Assembly: GCA_029241985.1 (NCBI GenBank)
Contig: JAQWUU010000021.1
Location: 1-64,000 of the forward strand
Length of the DNA stretch: 64,000 nucleotides
Direction of reading: 5' to 3'
Source of the DNA: Aquiluna sp.
GTDB lineage: Bacteria > Actinomycetota > Actinomycetes > Actinomycetales > Microbacteriaceae
The position numbers and the translations under genes were made by a program. The notes under the pieces were generated by a model. That model saw only the letters and a program-made list of their open reading frames with translations. It was not told the origin of the DNA and did no database searches. Each line of letters begins with the position of its first letter. Positions within the stretch are counted from its first letter, which is position 1. Shown here in pieces: positions 56,201 to 61,930 of this stretch.

Positions 56201-57773
56201 TTACTCCATTGAGGACCTCAAGCAACTTATTTTTGACCTCAAGCGAGCCAACCGAGCGGCCCGTGTTCACGTCAAACTGGTAAGCCAGTTCGGTGTCGGA
56301 ACAGTAGCTGCCGGAGTTGCAAAGGCAAAAGCCGATGTCGTGCTCATTTCTGGACACGACGGGGGAACAGGCGCGAGTCCATTGAATTCGCTAAAGCATG
56401 CCGGCACTCCTTGGGAACTCGGCCTCGCCGAAACTCAGCAAACCCTGTTGCTCAATGGCCTGAGAGACCGGATTGTTGTCCAAGTTGATGGCTCGATGAA
56501 AACAGGACGAGACGTAGTAATAGCAGCACTTCTAGGGGCCGAGGAGTTCGGATTTGCCACTGCACCTCTTGTTGTCGAAGGCTGCATCTTGATGCGTGTT
56601 TGCCACCTAGACACCTGTCCTGTGGGTGTTGCGACACAGAACCCTGACCTGCGAAAGCGTTTCCACGGTCAAGCTGATCACGTGGTCAACTTTTTTGAAT
56701 TCCTGGCTCAAGAAGTTAGGGAGTACCTGGCTGAACTTGGTTTCAAGACGCTTCAGGAAGCTATTGGTCAAGTCTCTGTGCTTGACGTGAATGAGGCGAT
56801 CCACCACTGGAAGGCCGACGGCTTGGACCTGACGCCGATATTTGCCGCAAAAACAATAAAGACCTCTGGCACTCAATACCAGTCAACTGAGCAGGATCAC
56901 GAACTTGAGAAACATTTTGATTTCCCTTGGATAGATGAGTCCGCGCCTGCCCTGCTAGAAGGCAAGTCCTTCAGTATTGACGCGGACATCAACAACACGA
57001 TGCAGGCCATCGGCACCATGCTTGGCAACGAGCTCACAAAGAGGTGGGGCGAACAAGGCCTGAACCCTGGAGCGCTCGAACTAAATCTAGCTGGAAGTGC
57101 TGGCCAGTCTTTGGGTGCATTTATCCCAAGAGGTATCCAGATAAATGTCTCCGGTGATTGCAACGATTACGTTGGGAAGGGTCTATCCGGTGGCACGATT
57201 GCCGTTAGGCCTCCAGTTACTGCCGGATTTCAAGCATCGTCCAACGTAATCGCTGGAAACGTCATAGGTTACGGCGCAACATCGGGGGAAATCTTCCTGA
57301 ATGGTGTTGTCGGGGAGAGATTCATGGTTCGCAACTCAGGAGCCATTGCAGTCTGTGAAGGTGCGGGTGACCACGCCCTGGAATACATGACTGGTGGTCG
57401 AGCCGTAATTATCGGCAAGACCGGAATCAACCTCGCCGCCGGAATGTCAGGCGGAATTGCATATGTTTGGAAACTCTCCGAGGCAAAGGTTAATAGAGAG
57501 GCTCTCCAGAAAGGCGAGATTACCCTGGGGCACTTGAACCCGGCCGAGCAACTTGAGCTGCGTCAGATCTTGGAGAGGCACGTGACTCTCACTGGCTCAG
57601 AGAAGGCTGGCGCAATACTCGCCGATTTTGAAAATGCAGTTCAAGATTTCGTGAGAGTTATGCCTAGGGATTACGCAAGGATTGTTGAGATTCAAAACAA
57701 CGCCTCTGCCACCGGTATTGATCTCGATGGTGACGAGGTATGGACCAAAATTTTGGAGGTTACCAATGGCTGA
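53220..57773 (+). CDS. gltB: glutamate synthase (NADPH) large subunit
   Basis: GltB transfers the amide of glutamine to 2-oxoglutarate (EC 1.4.1.13). The 1517-residue protein begins with a propeptide of 28 residues; the class II amidotransferase nucleophile is Cys29 in DACGLAMVATLRGH. The central domain follows; the FMN synthase domain (about 850-1230) has RFSTGAMSMGAISPEAHE, KSNTGEGGE, GHDGGTGASPL and the iron-sulfur Cys cluster MRVCHLDTCPVGVATQ. The C-terminal beta-helix has the repeated GxxxGE motifs. The start is GTG, five bases after GGAG. Confidence 0.97.
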   Translation: MTKAGAFERFASGPSNVGLYDASNERDACGLAMVATLRGHAGHDIVQMALSSLRNLEHRGAIGSDAGTGDGAGILTQLPDTFFRGVSGFELPEPGRYGAGLVFLDADTAAADKKRFAELCLEEKLQVIGWRTPPTDPSVLGELAQQAMPLIEQVFVATADNKSGLELERRLFRVRNRSEREIGIYHPSLSSRTIVYKGMVTTLQLEPFFPDLSDERFESLLALVHSRFSTNTFPSWPLAHPFRFIAHNGEINTVKGNANWMAARESQLSSELLGDLDQLKPIVSKGASDSATFDEVLELLVLSGRSLPHAMMMMIPEAWEKQIDLDPQLRDFYDYHSMIMEPWDGPAAVVFTDGDLVGATLDRNGLRPGRFVVTEDGFIILASEIGVADIAPDRIVRKGRLQPGKMFLIDTKNGQIIEDDQIKSEISALEPWGQWLADGQINLRDLPEREHVRYSSKSVHRRQRAFGYTEEDLKEFIIPMARAGQEPIGAMGTDTPIAAISEKPKLLFDYFTQQFAQVTNPPLDAIREEVVTSMTTSIGPVRNLLAATPEHAKQMVLDYPILGNDELAKIKHIDRANNIGKTVTISCLYRVDDGPDALAARIQEMCDEVDQALNAGATFIILSDRDCNRELAPIPSLLSCSAVHHHLIRNGTRMMAGLVIECGDARDVHHVATLIGFGASAINPYLALETAEDLVLNGSITGITPERSSKNMVKALGKGVLKVMSKMGISTVASYGGAQCFEAIGLSQELVDKYFTGTTTKLGGVALPILHSEIAKRHTAAYPIESMTQLDLPLDVGGEMKWRREGPPHLFNPETIFKLQHSTQQKNYEIFKSYTNAVDDQAERLMTIRGLFKLNKDIREPISIDEVEPISSIVKRFSTGAMSMGAISPEAHETLAIAMNRLGAKSNTGEGGESVERLLDREKRSAVKQVASGRFGVTSMYLTHADDIQIKMAQGAKPGEGGQLPPNKVYPWIAELRHSTPGVGLISPPPHHDIYSIEDLKQLIFDLKRANRAARVHVKLVSQFGVGTVAAGVAKAKADVVLISGHDGGTGASPLNSLKHAGTPWELGLAETQQTLLLNGLRDRIVVQVDGSMKTGRDVVIAALLGAEEFGFATAPLVVEGCILMRVCHLDTCPVGVATQNPDLRKRFHGQADHVVNFFEFLAQEVREYLAELGFKTLQEAIGQVSVLDVNEAIHHWKADGLDLTPIFAAKTIKTSGTQYQSTEQDHELEKHFDFPWIDESAPALLEGKSFSIDADINNTMQAIGTMLGNELTKRWGEQGLNPGALELNLAGSAGQSLGAFIPRGIQINVSGDCNDYVGKGLSGGTIAVRPPVTAGFQASSNVIAGNVIGYGATSGEIFLNGVVGERFMVRNSGAIAVCEGAGDHALEYMTGGRAVIIGKTGINLAAGMSGGIAYVWKLSEAKVNREALQKGEITLGHLNPAEQLELRQILERHVTLTGSEKAGAILADFENAVQDFVRVMPRDYARIVEIQNNASATGIDLDGDEVWTKILEVTNG

Positions 57774-59223
57774 TGCAAGAGGGTTCCTAAAAGTAACCGA
57801 GCGTGAAACAGCAAAACGTCGACCCGTACCAGTCCGAATCAAAGACTGGAAAGAAGTCTATGAGGAGCGAAATTCTGAGGTAGTGAAGGAGCAGGCAAGT
57901 CGCTGCATGGATTGCGGTATTCCCTTCTGCCACGCTGGCTGCCCCCTTGGAAATTTGATTCCTGAGTGGAATGACCTGACTCATCGAGGTAGAAGCAAAG
58001 AAGCAATTGACCGATTGCACAGTACCAACAATTTTCCAGAGTTCACTGGGCGGCTTTGCCCTGCTCCTTGTGAGAGCGCATGTGTGCTGGGCATCAATCA
58101 ACCGGCCGTCACGATCAAAGAGATCGAAGTGTCAATCATTGACGATGCCTTCGACGCTGGGTTTGTATCTCCCATCGTCCCGGATCGACTCACAGGCAAG
58201 ACGATTGCCGTTGTTGGCTCGGGCCCCGCAGGCCTTGCGGCCGCGCAACAGCTCACGCGAGTCGGTCACACGGTAGCGGTTTACGAGAGAGATGACCGCA
58301 TCGGTGGTCTTCTTAGATACGGCATTCCTGATTTCAAGATGGAGAAGCAGCACATAGACAAGCGGCTAGAGCAGATGATTGCCGAGGGCACGCGCTTTAG
58401 AACTGGTGTTAACATCGGCGTTGACATTTCATGGCAAGAGTTACAACAGCGATACGACGCAGTGCTGGTCGCCACTGGTGCATTGAAACCTAGAGGGCTC
58501 GATGTGCCGGGGGCAGATTTGGATGGCGTTCACTTCGCCATGGATTTGCTTACCCAGGCCAATAGAGTGGTGGCTGGCGATTTAGTGGACAACCAAATTA
58601 CGGCCGAGGGTAAACATGTCGTTATTTTGGGAGGCGGGGACACCGGGGCGGACTGCCTTGGAACTGCCACAAGGCAGGGAGCTGCCTCTGTTACAACCAT
58701 CGCTATCGGAATAAAGCCACCAGAGACACGTGACGAGAGCCAGCCTTGGCCTGTCGCGCCGAATCTGTTCGAGATTGCAAGTGCCCACGAGGAGTTTGGT
58801 AACAGAGAGTATCTTCACTCCACGATGGAGTTCGTGGGTGAAGGCGGCAAGTTGACCGGCATCAAGGTAGCCGACACCGAATTCGTCAACGGTAAGCGTC
58901 TTCCTAAGCCCGGCACCGAAAGAATCATGAAGGCGGATCTTGTCCTCTTGGCACTCGGTTTCACTGGCAACGAATCAGACCAGATCAACCAGCAGCTGGG
59001 CGCGGAGTTGGACAAGTCTTCAAACCTCTCTAGAGACAACAGTTACCGAGCAAAAGATGCAATATTTGTTGCTGGTGACGCGGGCCGTGGCCAAAGCCTG
59101 ATAGTTTGGGCTATAGCCGAAGGACGCGCAGCTGCTGCGGCCATCGACAAACATCTCGAAGGCGAGACGCTTCTTCCTTTCCCAGTGAAGCCAACTGATA
59201 AACCGATTTCGGTTTACAGCTAA
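57766..59223 (+). CDS. gltD: glutamate synthase (NADPH) small subunit
   Basis: GltD passes electrons from NADPH through FAD and iron-sulfur clusters to GltB. The 485-residue protein has the N-terminal Cys motifs SRCMDCGIPFCHAGCPLGN and CPAPCESACVLGINQP, the FAD loop VVGSGPAGLAAAQQL, the NADPH loop VVILGGGDTGADCLG, and the closing FVAGDAGRGQSLIVWAIAEGR. I start it at ATG 57766 (GGAGG six bases upstream, overlapping the gltB end by eight bases); the longer open frame is a shadow of gltB. Confidence 0.97.
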   Translation: MADARGFLKVTERETAKRRPVPVRIKDWKEVYEERNSEVVKEQASRCMDCGIPFCHAGCPLGNLIPEWNDLTHRGRSKEAIDRLHSTNNFPEFTGRLCPAPCESACVLGINQPAVTIKEIEVSIIDDAFDAGFVSPIVPDRLTGKTIAVVGSGPAGLAAAQQLTRVGHTVAVYERDDRIGGLLRYGIPDFKMEKQHIDKRLEQMIAEGTRFRTGVNIGVDISWQELQQRYDAVLVATGALKPRGLDVPGADLDGVHFAMDLLTQANRVVAGDLVDNQITAEGKHVVILGGGDTGADCLGTATRQGAASVTTIAIGIKPPETRDESQPWPVAPNLFEIASAHEEFGNREYLHSTMEFVGEGGKLTGIKVADTEFVNGKRLPKPGTERIMKADLVLLALGFTGNESDQINQQLGAELDKSSNLSRDNSYRAKDAIFVAGDAGRGQSLIVWAIAEGRAAAAAIDKHLEGETLLPFPVKPTDKPISVYS

Positions 59224-59249
59224 AAAAAGAAACTAGGTATCTAGCACAA

Positions 59250-60692
59250 ATGAGACGCGCAAAAATTGTTGCAACATTCGGCCCTGCACTTGGCGACTTG
59301 GAGATGACGCGCAGGGCAATAGCTGCCGGTGTTGATGTGGCGAGAATGAACCTCAGTCACGGCTCCTATGAGGTCCATGAAAAGGTTTATGCCAACATCA
59401 GGCAAGCCAGTAAGGAAGCTGAAAAGGCCGTTGGAATCCTCGTTGACTTGCAGGGGCCAAAAATTCGCCTAGGAAAGTTTGCAGAAGGCGCTGTTGACCT
59501 TGTCGTCGGTGCCACCTTCAAAATCACCACGGCTGAGGTTGAGGGTGATGTCAACATCTGTGGCACCACGCACAAGGGTCTTCCAAACGACGTTTCTGTT
59601 GGAGACATGCTCCTTATAGATGATGGCAGGCTCTCCCTAAGGGCAACTGCCGTGGACGCAACCACAGTGACGACGGAGGTTGTCATCGGTGGTCCAGTAT
59701 CAAACAACAAGGGCATAAACCTGCCAGGTGTCGCTGTCGATGTTCCAGCCCTAAGTGAAAAAGATGAGGATGACCTCAGATGGGCCCTAAAACTTGGCGC
59801 TGACATGATCGCCCTTAGCTTTGTTCGCAACGCCAAGGACATTATCAGGGTTCACGAGATTATGCGCGAAGAAAACCGCTTCGTACCAGTGATAGCAAAG
59901 ATTGAGAAGCCTCAAGCCGTTGCAGCGCTTGAGGAAATTATTGATGCTTTTGATGGCGTTATGGTTGCCAGAGGAGACCTCGGCGTTGAACTTCCGCTAG
60001 AGCAGGTGCCAATCGTGCAAAAGCGGGCAGTCGAGCTGGCAAGACGTTGGGCCAAGCCAGTAATTGTGGCAACTCAGATGCTCGAAAGCATGATCACAGC
60101 ATCGAGACCGACAAGAGCTGAGACTTCTGATGTTGCGAATGCAGTGCTCGATGGTGCGGATGCACTGATGCTTTCGGGTGAGACTTCGGTTGGAGAGTAT
60201 CCGATCGAGACCATAGAGACGATGGCAAAGATTATTGAGTCCACTGAGGAAAATGGCCTTGAGCGAATTCCCGCGCTTGGAACTCAGCCACATACACACT
60301 CAGGTGCAGTTGTGAAATCTGCACTCCAGATTGCAGAACTGCTCGGATCAAAGTTTGTCTGTGTTTTCACTGAATCCGGAGACACACTGCTGCGAGTATC
60401 GCGATTAAGGTCAAGGGTTCCCGTTCTCGCTTTTACGCCAAATGAGGAAATCCGCAGACGACTCTCCCTGATCTGGGGCGCGACAACTTTTCCCGTAGGC
60501 AAGGCCACACACACTGATCAGATGATCAAACAGGTAGACGAAATCGTCCTAGCAAGCGGCAAATGCCGCGTTGGTGACGAGGTAGTTGTTGTGGCAGGAT
60601 CCCCACCGGGCATTCCAGGTTCAACGAACTCCCTAAGGGTCCACAGGGTTGGTGACGCAGTCAACGAAACGGTCCCGGGTTACGCCAACTAG
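59250..60692 (+). CDS. pyk: pyruvate kinase
   Basis: Pyk makes pyruvate and ATP from phosphoenolpyruvate (EC 2.7.1.40). The 480-residue protein has MRRAKIVATFGPALGDLEMT at the start, RMNLSHGSYEVH, the active-site IAKIEKPQAVAALEEI with the catalytic Lys, MVARGDLGVELPLEQVP and ATQMLESMITASRPTRAE; a C-terminal regulatory domain follows. It stands 26 bases after gltD; no Shine-Dalgarno is clear, and a TATC-rich box close to the ATG hints at its own start site. A strong terminator follows. Confidence 0.97.
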   Translation: MRRAKIVATFGPALGDLEMTRRAIAAGVDVARMNLSHGSYEVHEKVYANIRQASKEAEKAVGILVDLQGPKIRLGKFAEGAVDLVVGATFKITTAEVEGDVNICGTTHKGLPNDVSVGDMLLIDDGRLSLRATAVDATTVTTEVVIGGPVSNNKGINLPGVAVDVPALSEKDEDDLRWALKLGADMIALSFVRNAKDIIRVHEIMREENRFVPVIAKIEKPQAVAALEEIIDAFDGVMVARGDLGVELPLEQVPIVQKRAVELARRWAKPVIVATQMLESMITASRPTRAETSDVANAVLDGADALMLSGETSVGEYPIETIETMAKIIESTEENGLERIPALGTQPHTHSGAVVKSALQIAELLGSKFVCVFTESGDTLLRVSRLRSRVPVLAFTPNEEIRRRLSLIWGATTFPVGKATHTDQMIKQVDEIVLASGKCRVGDEVVVVAGSPPGIPGSTNSLRVHRVGDAVNETVPGYAN

Positions 60693-60709
60693 AAGCTAAT
60701 TATTAACGA

Positions 60710-60742
60710 GAAAAAGAGCGGTGATTGTCACCGCTCTTTTTC
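60710..60742. terminator. intrinsic terminator shared by pyk and tRNA-Leu
   Basis: A perfect 15-base inverted repeat (60710-60724 against 60728-60742, loop TTG) has a GC core of GAGCGGTGA with an A-run on the left and a T-run on the right. The arrangement works on both strands: it ends the pyk transcript on the plus strand and the tRNA-Leu transcript on the minus strand, whose 3' end is only seven bases away. It is the only clear intrinsic terminator I found in the window. Confidence 0.92.
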
Positions 60743-60748
60743 TTTACG

Positions 60749-60830
60749 TGCCGGAAGTGGGATTCGAACCCACACGCCCATAGGACAAAGCATTTTGAGT
60801 GCTTCGCGTCTACCGTTCCGCCATTCCGGC
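60749..60830 (-). tRNA. tRNA-Leu (anticodon CAA)
   Basis: The minus strand folds into a class II tRNA of 82 bases: acceptor stem GCCGGAA/TTCCGGC with discriminator A, anticodon stem AAGCA/TGCTT with loop CTCAAAA, so the anticodon (60795-60797) is CAA and reads the leucine codon UUG. A long variable arm with stem GTCC/GGGC and T-arm GTGGG-TTCGAAT-CCCAC follow. The 3' CCA is not encoded. Confidence 0.97.
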
Positions 60831-60872
60831 CAGCAGGTCAACTCTATCGGATACGGCTGGGCAGGTTCGCAC

Positions 60873-60878
60873 TAAGGT
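60873..60878 (+). promoter_or_regulatory. -10 box of the ANTAR regulator (leaderless type)
   Basis: TAAGGT is followed by seven bases and the ATG at 60886. The internal AAGG could also be read as a weak ribosome site eight bases before the ATG. The region also holds the promoter of the divergent tRNA gene, which I could not pin down. Confidence 0.35.
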
Positions 60879-60885
60879 GTTAAAC

Positions 60886-61479
60886 ATGGAAGAAGCATTG
60901 ACAGTAGTTGTGGCCGAAGACGAAGGCCTAATCCGAATGGATGTCGTCGCCACCCTTCAGGAGGCCGGCTACGAGGTAATTGGTGAGGCTGCCGATGGTG
61001 AAATGGCAGTTCAGCTAGCACAGGAGTTACTTCCTGACTTCATGGTCATGGACATAAAGATGCCAAAGCTTGATGGAATCTCGGCTGCCGAGAAGATTGC
61101 CGAGCTTAAGATTCCGGTAGTACTGCTTACGGCGTTCTCCCAGGCTGACCTGGTGAAAAGAGCTGCAGATGCCGGGGCCATGGCTTACGTAACAAAGCCA
61201 TTCAAGCCGACTGATCTCTTGCCCGCGATACAAATCGCCCTTTCCCGGCACGAAGAAATAACCTCACTTGAGGCCGAAATTGCAGACATCAACGAGCGGC
61301 TAGAAACTCGGAAGCTGATGGATCGCGCAAAAGGAATACTTCAAAGCAGAATGAAGCTAACGGAACCCGAAGCGTTTAGATGGATTCAAAAGGCTTCCAT
61401 GGATCGCAGGCTGACCATGGCGCAGGTCGCAAAGACTGTTTTGGAACAACTTGAAGAAAAGAAGCCTCCTACTTCTTAG
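60886..61479 (+). CDS. pdtaR: PdtaR-like response regulator with ANTAR RNA-binding domain
   Basis: This 197-residue cytoplasmic protein has a receiver domain (VVVAEDEGLIRMDV, phospho-acceptor Asp56 in VMDIKMPKLDG, LLTAFSQ, TKPFKP), a coiled-coil linker and a C-terminal ANTAR domain (ETRKLMDRAKGILQ, then EAFRWIQKASMDRRL). ANTAR proteins bind paired hexanucleotide stem-loops in mRNA and block termination. It matches mycobacterial Rv1626/PdtaR in domains and in lying between pyk and polA. The partner histidine kinase PdtaS and RNA targets are not in the window. I start at ATG 60886; the longer frame enters the tRNA gene. Confidence 0.93.
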   Translation: MEEALTVVVAEDEGLIRMDVVATLQEAGYEVIGEAADGEMAVQLAQELLPDFMVMDIKMPKLDGISAAEKIAELKIPVVLLTAFSQADLVKRAADAGAMAYVTKPFKPTDLLPAIQIALSRHEEITSLEAEIADINERLETRKLMDRAKGILQSRMKLTEPEAFRWIQKASMDRRLTMAQVAKTVLEQLEEKKPPTS

Positions 61480-61897
61480 ACCTCAGGAAATTGGTTATTC
61501 GCACGGTAGAAAGCAGCGAGCCCTGGTCATCGTGCACTTTTATTTCATGACTCGTTAGAGACCTTCCAAGCTTAATTGCCGTGCAGGTGGCCGTGACGAT
61601 GCCCTTGGTGGCAGACAAGTGGTGAGTAGCGTTGATCTCGATTCCAACAGCGTATCCCCAGGGGTGCGCATGAACGTTGGCAGCAAAGCTTCCAAGTGAT
61701 TCACCCAGGACAACGTAAGCACCCCCATGAACCACCCCAAGTGGCTGAGTGTTTCCAGCAACGGGCATAGTTGCCACAGCCCGCTGGGCGCTGAGCTCAA
61801 TCAGCTCGATACCCATTTTGTTTGCAAGATCGCCGAGGCCACGACTCTGCATAATCTCTAAAGCGTGTTCGGATTTTGCAACATCGTCGTTAGTCAC
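61469..61897 (-). CDS. hotdog-fold thioesterase (PaaI-like)
   Basis: This 142-residue protein has the hotdog thioesterase motif GVVHGGAYVVLGESLGSFAA and the strand pattern GIEINATHHLSATKGIVTATC of the PaaI/YbgC-like group, which hydrolyses acyl-CoA thioesters. The exact substrate cannot be read; aromatic or medium-chain acyl-CoA, or a menaquinone-pathway thioester (DHNA-CoA), are possible. It starts at GTG with AGGACGG upstream. Its 3' end overlaps the end of the convergent pdtaR gene by 11 bases. Confidence 0.85.
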   Translation of the reverse strand: MTNDDVAKSEHALEIMQSRGLGDLANKMGIELIELSAQRAVATMPVAGNTQPLGVVHGGAYVVLGESLGSFAANVHAHPWGYAVGIEINATHHLSATKGIVTATCTAIKLGRSLTSHEIKVHDDQGSLLSTVRITNFLRSKK

Positions 61898-61918
61898 TGG
61901 CTACCGTCCTGTTCAAAG

Positions 61919-61924
61919 TAGGCT
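61919..61924 (+). promoter_or_regulatory. -10 box of polA (leaderless type)
   Basis: TAGGCT is followed by six bases and the polA ATG at 61931. The 33-base gap to the divergent thioesterase gene leaves room for no more than overlapping promoters. Confidence 0.4.
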
Positions 61925-61930
61925 AAGCGC

